Positions 1 to 7,817 of a stretch of 64,000 bases of DNA are shown in pieces (within the stretch, counting starts at the first letter, position 1; each line of letters starts with the position of its first letter). Both the position numbers and the translations under genes were made by a program. The DNA comes from Mycobacterium sp. 1465703.0 (lineage in GTDB: Bacteria; Actinomycetota; Actinomycetes; Mycobacteriales; Mycobacteriaceae). Where the stretch lies: NCBI RefSeq assembly GCF_001672975.1, contig NZ_LZKU01000183.1, forward strand, positions 1 to 64,000, given 5' to 3'. The notes beneath the pieces are model-generated. The model saw nothing but the letters and a program-made list of their open reading frames with translations. It did no database searches and was not told the DNA's origin.

Positions 1-583
1 TCATGCAGGCCGCGAAGGTCTGGCGCAACATCCCGTCGTGGGAGTTCCATCGCGCCAACGTCGACCCGAGACGGGCACAGGCGGTGGTGACCTGCGCGGC
101 CGGCATGACCCGCATCCCATCCGGTGCCGGTCCCGGTGCCGGTGTCCCGTACTTCGTCACCAGCAGGCGCCACGAACGAAACGAGTCGGCGCCGGGCACC
201 CGCTGCTCGATGATCGCCGGAATCAGCGCCTCCAGCACCAGCCCGGTGCGCCCCAGACGCAAGTGTGGAACCCGTTGATGCGCAGCGGCAACCGTGGGAT
301 GGCACGGCACGAAGTCGGAGTCGTCGTCCTCGAACCCCAGCATGGCGGGCAGCATGTCGACGAACTCGGGCGCGCCGCTGCCCCAGGCCTCACAGTGTGC
401 GGCGTTGGGGGCCGCTCGGCTGATCCGGGCCGTGACGGGTCCGGTGGCGAGCAGGCTGGTGCGCCAGATCGAGCCATCGCCCGGGGCCCGGAAGCACGGG
501 TCCCCGAGGCCGCGGCGAAGCGGCGCCAACGTGTGCCCGAAGCTGGCGGCTCCGGGAAACACGACCGTGCGTGTGCTCTGCAC
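1..583 (-). CDS. DNA-3-methyladenine glycosylase/AlkA-like protein, N-terminal part (partial)
   Basis: The gene enters from the right at a GTG (complement of 581-583) and runs off the left edge, leaving about 194 residues. The protein opens VQSTRTVVFPGAAS and later has LVLEALIPAIIEQRVPG, which resembles the segment of HhH-GPD base-excision glycosylases that precedes the helix-hairpin-helix. The HhH and catalytic Asp would lie beyond the edge and cannot be checked. It is divergent from the NTF2-like gene at 647. Its position at the end of the block matches M. tuberculosis Rv0142, a conserved protein of this class. No ATG lies near the GTG, so the start rests on the start of recognisable sequence. 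Function as a DNA repair glycosylase is a family inference from the N-terminal half only. Confidence 0.65.
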   Translation of the reverse strand, partial: MQSTRTVVFPGAASFGHTLAPLRRGLGDPCFRAPGDGSIWRTSLLATGPVTARISRAAPNAAHCEAWGSGAPEFVDMLPAMLGFEDDDSDFVPCHPTVAAAHQRVPHLRLGRTGLVLEALIPAIIEQRVPGADSFRSWRLLVTKYGTPAPGPAPDGMRVMPAAQVTTACARLGSTLARWNSHDGMLRQTFAACM

Positions 584-646
584 CTGATGATTCTCCGACT
601 GCTCTGATTGACCGTGAACTACGTCCCACGTCAATATTGCGTTGTG

Positions 647-1045
647 ATGACGCCGTTCGATGACCCGCAGGGCGAACTGGCCTGGATGTTCCTGCAGAGC
701 ACCAGCGACGGCGGCGATCTGGACGAGGGTTTCGCGCTGCTCAGTGACGACTTCACCTACTGGTCCCTCTACACGCGTACGCCCTGCGACAAACACATGT
801 TTCGGCGGGGGGTCGAGCGGCGTAAGGAAGAACTCGAGCTGACCATCGATTTGGTGCGCTGCGTCAACGAGGGCGAGACCGTGGTTGTGGAGGCGCAAGC
901 TACCGGCACCACCACCGATGGCGCCGAGTTCGACAGCCCGTTCGTGTGTATCTTCGACACTCGCGACGGGCTGATCGTCTCGATGCGGCTGTACAGCGAC
1001 ACCCGTGCGGTGGCAACCGCACTTCCCGGGTGGATCCCTTACTGA
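647..1045 (+). CDS. SnoaL/NTF2-like fold protein
   Basis: This 132-residue protein (MTPFDDPQGELAWMF...) has the length and pattern of the NTF2-like/SnoaL superfamily: an N-terminal helix, a LLSDDFTYWSLYT strand-turn, and a C-terminal run ending in RDGLIVSMRLYSDTRAVA that is typical of the cone-shaped fold. Such proteins are small enzymes or ligand binders; no catalytic dyad can be assigned. The reading frame is open back to a TTG at 608, but ATG 647 (or GTG 644) fits the domain start. Its last 7 bases overlap the end of the convergent DUF427 gene. It corresponds in position to Rv0141c of M. tuberculosis. Substrate unknown. Confidence 0.75.
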   Translation: MTPFDDPQGELAWMFLQSTSDGGDLDEGFALLSDDFTYWSLYTRTPCDKHMFRRGVERRKEELELTIDLVRCVNEGETVVVEAQATGTTTDGAEFDSPFVCIFDTRDGLIVSMRLYSDTRAVATALPGWIPY

Positions 1046-1419
1046 GCCGCGATGCTGATGTCGGCCTTGTCGGGGTAGAACGCGACATGTCCGGCAATCG
1101 CCGCGACCGCCGGATACGGCTGCTCGTAGGTCCAGATCACATCGTCGACGGTGTCACCGGCCGAAGTGGTCACGCTGTAGTAGCTTGCGCTGCCCTTGAA
1201 GGGGCAGTACGTGCTGGTGTCCGTCGGCGTGAGCCGGTCCTGTACCACGTCGGTGATTGGAATGTATTGCACCGCAGGCAAAGTGGCTTCGCGTAATTCC
1301 AGCGCCGCAGTGGTGTCCGCGATCAGTTCTCCGTTGACGCGTACCTGCACCCGTCCCTTGGTCGGCTCGATGGTGATCGGGTGCCCAGCGCTGGGTTCTT
1401 TGATTTCCGGGTGGGCCAT
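1039..1419 (-). CDS. DUF427 domain protein
   Basis: The 126-residue product carries a single DUF427 domain over nearly its whole length, with VQVRVNGELIADTTAALELRE near the N-terminus and the hallmark TYCPFKGSASYYSV followed by a WTYEQPYP segment. The family is common in actinobacteria and fungi; its biochemical role is not established. The start ATG has a good Shine-Dalgarno (AAGGAGGAACC on the minus strand). It sits where Rv0140 lies in M. tuberculosis. A methyltransferase gene starts upstream on the same strand (stop at 1467, 47 bases away), so co-transcription is possible. Confidence 0.85.
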   Translation of the reverse strand: MAHPEIKEPSAGHPITIEPTKGRVQVRVNGELIADTTAALELREATLPAVQYIPITDVVQDRLTPTDTSTYCPFKGSASYYSVTTSAGDTVDDVIWTYEQPYPAVAAIAGHVAFYPDKADISIAAQ

Positions 1420-1466
1420 GATGGTTCCTCCTTAGACGCCTACCGTCGTGCAACGCGCGTCCGCGG

Positions 1467-2309
1467 TCAAGGCTTCCCGTTTGGCCGACCGAATGCGTAG
1501 CGGTGGTATTGCGCCATGTTGGCAACCGAGCGAACCTGGGACATGACCTTGCCCAAGGCTCGGGATGAGCGGGGCAACTGCGCGAAGGTGTACGACTCAA
1601 ACCATCGTTCCCAGGCCAGCAGCCGCACTCCCGGCACGGCTTGGATGATGTCGTCGGGCCCGTTGATTGCCCAGCGCAGCGTGGATCCGGACCGTCGCAC
1701 CACCGTGTTCAGCCATTGCGACTTGATCCCGAGCCAATTGAACGCGTCGAACTGCAGCTCACCCGAAGCGAACCGGCCAACCACTCTGCGCAGTAGCGCG
1801 ATGCCGTCCTGCTCGGTGAGATACATGGTCAACCCCTCCCCGATCATCAGCGTGGGGCGGTCGGCTGGGATGTCCGCCAGCCATCCCGCGTCGGTGACGG
1901 AAGCGGCGACGACGCGGTAGTGGTCGCGGCTCGGGTAAAGCTGGGTTCGCAGCGCCGCAACCTCGGGGTAGTCGACGTCGTACCACTCCACGTTCGGGCC
2001 GGGCTGCAAGCGGAAGAATCGGCTGTCCAGTCCGCACCCTAGGTGCAGCACGACCGAATGCGGGTGCGCGGCAAGGAATTTGCGCGTCCATTCGTCGAAG
2101 TGCGCCGACCGGGTGGTCACCGACGGCGCCCGCCGCGGTGTGATGGTCGTTTTCTTCCAGTCGTAGTCGATGCGCTCGACAATCTTCTTCGCATACCGGT
2201 CGCCCAGGATCGGTTTCGGGAAATCGGCGTCCAGCGCCTTGGCGTACAACGTCGCCAGCATGGTCTGCGGCGCCCCGCTCAGATCGACGGAAACTCGCGC
2301 GGTAGTCAC
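1467..2309 (-). CDS. SAM-dependent methyltransferase, LCM/TcmP type
   Basis: The 280-residue protein matches the leucine carboxyl methyltransferase-like family that is expanded in mycobacteria. The SAM motif is VVLHLGCGLDSRFFRL (about residues 85-100), followed by VEWYDVDYPEV, where the acidic residue would contact the ribose, and LMIGEGLTMYL further on. These enzymes methylate carboxyl or hydroxyl groups of small molecules, but the substrate cannot be inferred. The start is a GTG at 2309. It is followed by DUF427 and preceded by the epimerase gene, all on the minus strand with gaps of about 50-65 bases. It has no counterpart at this position of the H37Rv block that I recall, so it may be a local insertion. 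Confidence 0.8.
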   Translation of the reverse strand: MTTARVSVDLSGAPQTMLATLYAKALDADFPKPILGDRYAKKIVERIDYDWKKTTITPRRAPSVTTRSAHFDEWTRKFLAAHPHSVVLHLGCGLDSRFFRLQPGPNVEWYDVDYPEVAALRTQLYPSRDHYRVVAASVTDAGWLADIPADRPTLMIGEGLTMYLTEQDGIALLRRVVGRFASGELQFDAFNWLGIKSQWLNTVVRRSGSTLRWAINGPDDIIQAVPGVRLLAWERWFESYTFAQLPRSSRALGKVMSQVRSVANMAQYHRYAFGRPNGKP

Positions 2310-2372
2310 ACCGCGAGGCTAGTCCCACACCAAGTGTCCGCGCCGCGTCCTGAACAGCGGTCGGCGTGGTGT

Positions 2373-3392
2373 TCAGCCCGGAGTTGTGCTCCTGCCTTTG
2401 GCATCTCGCATCGCGGCCCAGAACCGGGCCGCCTCGCGGATCGACTCCTCGACCGGGCGCGGTTGCCAGCCCAGTTCGCGGACGGCCTTGCTGTGGTCGA
2501 GGGGAGCTTCGGCACGCATCATGCGCACCGACGCGAGGCTGAGTTCGGCGTCCTTGCCGGTGAGGCGGGCTCGCAGACTACCCAGCGCACCTAGGGCATA
2601 CAGCGTCGGGACGGAGATCGAGCGCCGCGGCGCGGGCACCCCGGCCTCGTCGGCAGCGATCCGGACCACCTCTTTCAACGCGATCATCCGCTCGGAGATC
2701 ACATACCGCTCGCCGATGCGGCCGTGTTCGGCGGCCAGGATCATGGCCCGGGCGGCGTCGTCGACGCCGACGACTTCCAGCGCGATGCCCTCCATCGTGA
2801 AGGGCAGCTTGCCGAAGACCGCGCCGGCGATGAACGCGCCATGCGGGGTACGGCCCCAGTCGCCGGGTCCATATGTCGTCGATACGCACATCGCCAAGGC
2901 GGGCAGCCCGGCCTCGGTGACGTACCGCATCACCAGGTTCTCCGCCTGGACCCGAGATCGGACGTAGTCCGACAACCCGCGGCTGCCGATGACGTCGTCT
3001 TCGGTCGCGACGTGTCCCTGGCGCCGGCCGACTGTCGCGTAGGTGCTGGTGAAGACGAACCGCCGCAGGCCGGGTTGGATGATGGCCAGATCGAGAACGT
3101 TGCGCAGTCCTTCGACATTGGTCCGAAACAGCGGCGAGGTATCGCGCAGCCACGCGCGGGTGTCGACGACGCAGTAGTAGACGTCGTCGACACCGTCCAT
3201 CGCCTGCCGCAGGACGGCGGTATCGAACACGTCGCCGTGAAACCGGGTCAGCGCCAGGTCATCGATGGCGCGGGTATTGGCGTTCGGCCGCACCATCGCC
3301 CGGACCTCGGCGCCGTCGGCGACCAGTTGGCGGGTCACATGCGAACCCAGAAAACCGTTGGCGCCGATGACGAGTTTCGGTTTGGCGCTCAC
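2373..3392 (-). CDS. NAD-dependent epimerase/dehydratase (extended SDR)
   Basis: A 339-residue extended short-chain dehydrogenase. The NAD-binding motif is VIGANGFLGSHV at the N-terminus, the catalytic region reads FTSTYATVG, and YVRSRVQAE supplies the Tyr-x3 region, with R where Lys is usual at the YxxxK position. That substitution deserves care: either the register differs or the active site is atypical. The frame is open further upstream, but GTG 3392 is chosen because the Rossmann motif begins seven residues later and the GTG overlaps the stop of the upstream NTF2-like gene (GTGA). This coupling implies the two products work together, as with Rv0139 and Rv0138 in M. tuberculosis. Substrate unknown; 3-beta-hydroxysteroid dehydrogenase-like or sugar-like are both possible. 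Confidence 0.8.
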   Translation of the reverse strand: MSAKPKLVIGANGFLGSHVTRQLVADGAEVRAMVRPNANTRAIDDLALTRFHGDVFDTAVLRQAMDGVDDVYYCVVDTRAWLRDTSPLFRTNVEGLRNVLDLAIIQPGLRRFVFTSTYATVGRRQGHVATEDDVIGSRGLSDYVRSRVQAENLVMRYVTEAGLPALAMCVSTTYGPGDWGRTPHGAFIAGAVFGKLPFTMEGIALEVVGVDDAARAMILAAEHGRIGERYVISERMIALKEVVRIAADEAGVPAPRRSISVPTLYALGALGSLRARLTGKDAELSLASVRMMRAEAPLDHSKAVRELGWQPRPVEESIREAARFWAAMRDAKGRSTTPG

Positions 3393-3895
3393 TGAGCGCC
3401 TCCGTACTGCTCCATGAACCGCGCGGCCTCCTCGTCGAGCGTGCCGAGCTGCTGCGCCTTGCGGCACCACTTCAACGTGGCCTGCACGAAGCGCAGCGGG
3501 TTGTAGATGTCTTCCTGCCGGCACCACAGGCCGTCGCCGGCGTAAGTGATGATCGAGATGTTCGTGGCGCTGATGACGCTGCCGTCGCCGGGATCTTTCA
3601 TCGGGTTGTCGAGTTCCATGATGATCCGCCCGGTGGGCTCATCGACCACCGACCACAGCGACGGGAACGCGACCATGTGGCTGCCCGGAAAGCTGCCCAT
3701 GGTCCGGCCGATCCACTCGCGGACTTCGTCGCGGCCGCGCATGGTGCCCGCCGCGTGTTCGATGTACACGACGTCTGGTGTGTAGTGCTGGACCCAGGCG
3801 TCCCAGTCCTGCGATTGCGCGGCCGCATCGACGGTCGCTTCGAATTTTTCGAAGGCGGCGGCCAGTTCGCTCCGGGAAAACTTCGGCGTACTCAT
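3389..3895 (-). CDS. SnoaL-like domain protein
   Basis: This 168-residue protein has the SnoaL/NTF2 pattern: FEATVDAAAQSQDWDAWVQHYTPDVVYIEHAAGTMRG with the following WIGRTMGSFPG, then a long WSVVDEPTGRIIMELDN strand and LWCRQEDIYNP. The frame is open to 4432, but ATG 3895 begins the recognisable sequence and the upstream part overlaps msrA antisense. The gene is translationally coupled (4-base overlap) to the epimerase/dehydratase downstream. It corresponds in place to Rv0138. Family members include small-molecule isomerases and hydrolases; here the role is unknown but probably linked to the same substrate as the epimerase. Confidence 0.78.
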   Translation of the reverse strand: MSTPKFSRSELAAAFEKFEATVDAAAQSQDWDAWVQHYTPDVVYIEHAAGTMRGRDEVREWIGRTMGSFPGSHMVAFPSLWSVVDEPTGRIIMELDNPMKDPGDGSVISATNISIITYAGDGLWCRQEDIYNPLRFVQATLKWCRKAQQLGTLDEEAARFMEQYGGAQ

Positions 3896-3970
3896 ACTTT
3901 GGCGGCACCGTTGCAGCTCATCGGCGGAGTGTAGCCTGGCGTCATTGTTGCCGGTTATGGAGGACGAACG

Positions 3971-4483
3971 ATGACCAATCAGAAAGCGATTCTGGCCGGC
4001 GGCTGCTTTTGGGGAATGCAAGAACTGATCCGCAAGCAGCCGGGCGTCGTTTCCACGCGAGTGGGTTACACCGGCGGTGACGTTCCCAATGCGACTTACC
4101 GCAACCACGGAACGCACGCCGAAGCCATCGAGATCGTCTACGACCCAACGGTCACCGATTACCGCACAATGCTGGAGTTCTTCTTCCAAATCCACGATCC
4201 GACAACCAAAAACCGGCAGGGAAACGACCGCGGGCCCAGCTACCGGTCGGCCATCTTCTATCTCGACGACGAGCAGAAGCGGATCGCGCTGGACACCATC
4301 GCCGACGTCGAGGCGTCCGGACTGTGGCCCGGCAAGGTGGTGACCGAGGTCAGCCCGGCCGGCGACTTCTGGGAAGCCGAGCCCGAACACCAGGACTACC
4401 TGCAGCACTATCCCAGCGGGTACACCTGCCACTACATCCGCCCGGGGTGGAAGCTGCCGCGCCGGGCCTCGGCCGCGCAGTAA
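3971..4483 (+). CDS. msrA: peptide methionine-S-sulfoxide reductase MsrA
   Basis: This 170-residue cytosolic enzyme reduces methionine-S-sulfoxide in proteins and free form. The signature GGCFWG is at residues 10-15 with catalytic Cys12, followed by [18 protein letters not shown] and [15 protein letters not shown], all classic MsrA blocks. A C-terminal YTCHYIRPG provides one further cysteine that could act as resolving residue. A GGAGGAC Shine-Dalgarno lies 5-10 bases before the ATG. It is divergent from the SnoaL-like gene and convergent with the P450 gene, whose stop lies one base beyond. Same position as Rv0137c (msrA) in M. tuberculosis. Confidence 0.95.
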   Translation: MTNQKAILAGGCFWGMQELIRKQPGVVSTRVGYTGGDVPNATYRNHGTHAEAIEIVYDPTVTDYRTMLEFFFQIHDPTTKNRQGNDRGPSYRSAIFYLDDEQKRIALDTIADVEASGLWPGKVVTEVSPAGDFWEAEPEHQDYLQHYPSGYTCHYIRPGWKLPRRASAAQ

Positions 4484-4484
4484 G

Positions 4485-5801
4485 TCAGCGCCGGCGCATC
4501 ACGATCCGGCCGCCGTTCTTCGGGGTGAACGCCACCCCGCGGCAATGCCACGGCTCGTCTGGGGCATCCGTCGGCTCGATTTCCAAGCGGCGCAACACCG
4601 TTCGCAGCACCACTTCCATTTCCATGTTCGCGAACGCCGCCCCAACACACCGGCGTGTTCCCCCGCCGAACGGGATCCAGGACAGCGCCGACGGTTTCGT
4701 GTCGATGAAGCGTTGCGGGTCGAACCGCTTGGGATCGGGGAACACATCGGGGTTGTCGTGTATCTGCGCGATGCCGACGATGATCGAGTGGCCGCGCGGG
4801 ATCACCCATTCGCCGAGCTGGAAGGTCTCTGGGTAAACGTGGCGACCGGCGAAATCGATGACAGTCCTTGCCCGTTGGACCTCCAGGATCGTCGCCTGAC
4901 GCAGCTCGTTTCCGCCGTTGTCGGCCTCCTCGACAAGCCTTGCCAATAGTTCAGGGTGCCGGCTGATTCGCTCGAATGCCCACGCCAGCGTGGACGCGGT
5001 GGTTTCGTGGCCGGCGGCCAGCAGGGTGAGGAGCTCGTCGCCAATATCCTTGTGTGACATGGCTGAACCGTCGTCGTAGGTACTGCGCAGCAGCAGGGCC
5101 AGCACGTCGGTCCGCTGGGCGAAGTCCGGGTCGGCCCGCTCGGCGGCGATCAGCTTCTCGATGACGTTGTCGTATTGGTGCCGCCACTTGTCCAGCCGGC
5201 CCCATGGGCCGAACCGGGGGTAGCGATTCGGCTTCGGCAGCGCAGCAAGGCGTGAGCCCAGGGTGACCCACGGCGGGATGAGCCGGCGCAGCTCGTCCAG
5301 CTCGGCGCCTTCGGCGCCGAAAACCGCGCGCAGGATCGCGTTGAGCGTGATTCGCATCATCGGCGGCAACGTCGCGAATGACCTGCCCTCCGGCCAGCCG
5401 GCCATCTCGCGCAGTGTCTCTTCTTCGATGATGCGCTCGTAGTTCTTCATGCTCTTGCCGTGAAATGGCGGCGCCAGGAGCCGTCGCCGACGGCGATGGT
5501 CGTCGCCCTCGAGTCCGAATACCGATCCGGAGCCGAACAGTCTGCTCAAATTGGGCTGGATGTTGCCCAGTTCGTCTGGGCTGGTGGTGAAGATCTGCTT
5601 GGCCAACTGTGGGTCGCTGACCATGATGACGCGCCCCCACATCGGCAGGCACAGCGTGAAGACGCTGCCGTAACGCCGTGACAGTCGTCGCATCATCGTT
5701 CGTCGCGACATGGCAAAGCCCATGCCCTGCAACAGCTTCGGGCTCCGGGCCGCAGGAGGCAAGTGGACGGTGGCCGGCGCGGCGGCGACTTGTTGGCTCA
5801 T
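4485..5801 (-). CDS. cytochrome P450, CYP138-like
   Basis: The 438-residue protein is a soluble bacterial P450. Landmarks in order are the I-helix LLAAGHETTAS (oxygen activation), the ExxR-containing region, and the heme loop FGGGTRRCVGAAF near residue 380 with the thiolate cysteine. Sequence and location next to msrA match CYP138 (Rv0136), whose substrate is unknown. The frame opens at GTG 5834, but that start lies at the edge of a palindrome in the promoter region; ATG 5801 has AGAGAAG upstream and matches the N-terminus I recall for CYP138. It is divergent from a TetR gene, which probably represses it. Redox partners are not encoded nearby. Confidence 0.9.
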   Translation of the reverse strand: MSQQVAAAPATVHLPPAARSPKLLQGMGFAMSRRTMMRRLSRRYGSVFTLCLPMWGRVIMVSDPQLAKQIFTTSPDELGNIQPNLSRLFGSGSVFGLEGDDHRRRRRLLAPPFHGKSMKNYERIIEEETLREMAGWPEGRSFATLPPMMRITLNAILRAVFGAEGAELDELRRLIPPWVTLGSRLAALPKPNRYPRFGPWGRLDKWRHQYDNVIEKLIAAERADPDFAQRTDVLALLLRSTYDDGSAMSHKDIGDELLTLLAAGHETTASTLAWAFERISRHPELLARLVEEADNGGNELRQATILEVQRARTVIDFAGRHVYPETFQLGEWVIPRGHSIIVGIAQIHDNPDVFPDPKRFDPQRFIDTKPSALSWIPFGGGTRRCVGAAFANMEMEVVLRTVLRRLEIEPTDAPDEPWHCRGVAFTPKNGGRIVMRRR

Positions 5802-5839
5802 GACGATGGCTTCTCTCAACATCTGCCCCGGCACCGGGG

Positions 5840-5857
5840 CGGTACGGCGATGTACCG
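5840..5857. promoter_or_regulatory. operator-like inverted repeat in P450/TetR divergent region, site 1
   Basis: CGGTAC-ggcgat-GTACCG is a perfect 6+6 bp inverted repeat. It lies between the start codons of the P450 gene (5801) and the divergent TetR gene (5932). With site 2 it shares the core GGTAC/GTACC, which makes it a good candidate for the binding site of that TetR regulator. Confidence 0.6.
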
Positions 5858-5874
5858 CAGCTTATTCCCGGTAC

Positions 5875-5890
5875 GGTACTCTGAAGTACC
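5875..5890. promoter_or_regulatory. operator-like inverted repeat in P450/TetR divergent region, site 2
   Basis: GGTACT-ctga-AGTACC is a perfect 6+6 bp inverted repeat about 34 bp from site 1, near three helical turns centre to centre. A further CGGTAC half-site abuts it at 5870-5875. The repeated GGTAC core suggests cooperative TetR binding covering both promoters. Confidence 0.6.
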
Positions 5891-5931
5891 AAACCTGACA
5901 AGGTGCCGCACTCACCGAAAGGGGCGTCCGG

Positions 5932-6561
5932 GTGACACCAGCGGTGACAGCGACGTCCGCCGACGCGGTTGCGCCCGACGTGGCCGCCGAGCCGGATCCG
6001 TTTCGGCAACGGCTGCTCGACGGCCTGGCCACCTCGATCAGCGAGCGCGGTTACCGCGCCAGCACGGTCGCCGACGTGGTCCGCTGTGCACGCACGTCCA
6101 AGCGCACCTTCTACGACCACTTCGCCGGCAAGGAAGAGTGCTTTCTCGAGCTGCTTGCCGTCGACATCGAGAAACTGGGCGCGACAATCGCGGCGTCCGT
6201 CGATCCCGAAGCCGATTGGCACGTGCAGATCCGGCAGGCGGTCGACGCCTATGTGGGATACATCGAGGCCCGACCGGCCATCACGTTGAGCTGGATCCGT
6301 GAATTGCCCTCGCTGGGTGCGGCCGGCCGGCCGGTCCAGCGCCGCGGCCTGCAGTTGTTGACCAGCCTGCTGATCGACCTCAGCGCCACTCCTGGGTTCC
6401 GGCGGGCAACGCTGCCCCCGTTGACCGCGCCATTGGCCGTGATCTTGTTGGGCGGTCTGCGGGAGCTGACCGCACTTGCGGTCGAAGATGGAAAACCGGT
6501 CCGAGAAATCGTAGAACCGGCCGTGGATGCGTCGGTGGCCCTGCTCGGCCCGCGACATTAA
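5932..6561 (+). CDS. TetR family transcriptional regulator
   Basis: A 209-residue regulator. The N-terminal HTH is plain: RGYRASTVADVVRCARTSKRTFYDHFAGKEECFLELL, with the recognition helix ending in the FYDHF motif, followed by an all-helical ligand domain. The GTG start at 5932 follows AAAGGGG. An unstructured stretch of about 20 residues precedes the HTH. Its divergent neighbour is the CYP138-like P450, and two GGTAC-type palindromes lie between them, so it most likely autoregulates and represses the P450. It occupies the position of Rv0135c. The inducer is unknown. Confidence 0.88.
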   Translation: MTPAVTATSADAVAPDVAAEPDPFRQRLLDGLATSISERGYRASTVADVVRCARTSKRTFYDHFAGKEECFLELLAVDIEKLGATIAASVDPEADWHVQIRQAVDAYVGYIEARPAITLSWIRELPSLGAAGRPVQRRGLQLLTSLLIDLSATPGFRRATLPPLTAPLAVILLGGLRELTALAVEDGKPVREIVEPAVDASVALLGPRH

Positions 6562-6663
6562 GCTCGCCCGTTTCCGTAACTCAAGGTGTTGCAAGCCATT
6601 CCGCACCGCCATAGCGCTAGGCTCTCCGCAGACCCCAACGGTTCTGATATGGAGGATTCTGCG

Positions 6664-6876
6664 ATGCGGCTCTCGGCCCGAAACCAACTCAGGGGAACGA
6701 TCACCGAGCTCGAACTCGGAACCGTAATGGCGGTCGTCAAGGTGACGCTTGACGGCGGCGATCAGGTTGTCACGTCGTCGGTCACCAAGGAAGCCGCGAC
6801 CGACCTCGGGCTCGAGGTCGGACAGTCGGCGACCGTGTTCATCAAATCGACAGAGGTCACCATCGGCGTCGACTAG
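6664..6876 (+). CDS. molbindin-type TOBE domain protein
   Basis: This 70-residue protein is one TOBE/Mop domain: MRLSARNQLRGTI, then VMAVVKVTL, VVTSSVTKEAATDLGL, and VFIKSTEVTIGV. Stand-alone domains of this type (molbindins) bind molybdate or tungstate oxyanions and buffer the intracellular pool. The frame is open from 6586, but ATG 6664 has a strong GGAGG at 6652-6656 and begins exactly at the conserved domain. It lies downstream of the TetR gene in the same direction with a 100-base gap and is convergent with the epoxide hydrolase. No molybdate transporter or molybdoenzyme gene is seen in the window. Confidence 0.85.
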   Translation: MRLSARNQLRGTITELELGTVMAVVKVTLDGGDQVVTSSVTKEAATDLGLEVGQSATVFIKSTEVTIGVD

Positions 6877-6900
6877 GGTCACCGAAAACCTTTAGAGCGC

Positions 6901-7788
6901 TTACTTTTCGGCGAGCAAGGCCCGAACCCGATCCAGGACCAGGTCGGGCCGCTGATCGATGATCCAATGGCCGACGTCGTCGACCAGTTCGACCTCGAAA
7001 TCGCTTATCCGCTCGCCATATCCATCGGTCAGGTCCGGTGTGATCACCGGATCCTTGGTACCGGTCAGCCAGCGGACTGGAACGTCGACGCGGGCATCGC
7101 GGTATTCGCCGCGCATCCATTGCCGCATCTCTTTGGTCTGGAAGCTGCGATACCACCGCGAACCGGCCTCCGCGTGGCCGGGCTGGCGCATGCACTCGAT
7201 GTACATCCGGATGTCCTCATCGGGCAGGGTGAAGCCGCCACCAACCCACGAGCCGAGCAGGCGGACGAACCGGGAGTTGGGATTGCTGATCACCCGCGGA
7301 CCGATGATTGGCAGCGAAATCGGGATCTGGTACCAGAAACGCCAGATATTCCGGAGCGTGGAAAGGCTCGAGTTCACCCAGGGCGCAACGGTATTCACCC
7401 CGAAGAACCCGGTCACCTTCTCAGGGTGGCGCAGCATCATGATGAATGCGACCGGTCCGCCCCAGTCGTGGGCCACCAGCTTGACCGTGGCGATACCCAA
7501 GCGGTCCAGCACGCCGGCCAGGTCTTCGGCCATCTCGGCCTTGGTGTAGCTCGAGCGCGGCGCCGAACTCCAGCCCGCGCCGCGCAGGTCCGGGCACAAC
7601 ACCCGGTAGCCGTCGGCGGCCAGCGGCCCGATCAGTTCACGCCATTCCCACCAGTTCTGCGGGAAGCCGTGCACCAGCATCACCGCCGGCCCGTTCGCCG
7701 GCCCGGCGTCCGCGACGTGGATCGTGACGTCGGTTCCCAGCTCGATGTACCGGTGTTCGACGCCGTCCAGCGAAGGCATAGTGACCAT
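6901..7788 (-). CDS. ephF: alpha/beta hydrolase, epoxide hydrolase EphF-like
   Basis: This 295-residue alpha/beta hydrolase belongs to the epoxide hydrolase/haloalkane dehalogenase branch. The oxyanion motif HGFPQNWWEW is at residues 40-49, the nucleophile elbow VAHDWGGP places Asp108 as nucleophile, and the late HW pair in DDVGHWI gives the catalytic His. Start choice between ATG 7788 and ATG 7779 is uncertain; the longer frame to 7893 would overlap the sulfotransferase gene. The sulfotransferase lies 29 bases upstream on the same strand, suggesting an operon. The position agrees with Rv0134 (ephF). The physiological epoxide is not known. Confidence 0.88.
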   Translation of the reverse strand: MVTMPSLDGVEHRYIELGTDVTIHVADAGPANGPAVMLVHGFPQNWWEWRELIGPLAADGYRVLCPDLRGAGWSSAPRSSYTKAEMAEDLAGVLDRLGIATVKLVAHDWGGPVAFIMMLRHPEKVTGFFGVNTVAPWVNSSLSTLRNIWRFWYQIPISLPIIGPRVISNPNSRFVRLLGSWVGGGFTLPDEDIRMYIECMRQPGHAEAGSRWYRSFQTKEMRQWMRGEYRDARVDVPVRWLTGTKDPVITPDLTDGYGERISDFEVELVDDVGHWIIDQRPDLVLDRVRALLAEK

Positions 7789-7817
7789 GTGTTGAAAACG
7801 TAGCGGCTCGGCAAGGG

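Noticed and set aside
4951-6882. 643-residue minus-strand frame
   Set aside because: Runs antisense through the TetR and molbindin genes and out of frame through the P450; composition is Arg/Gly-rich shadow sequence.
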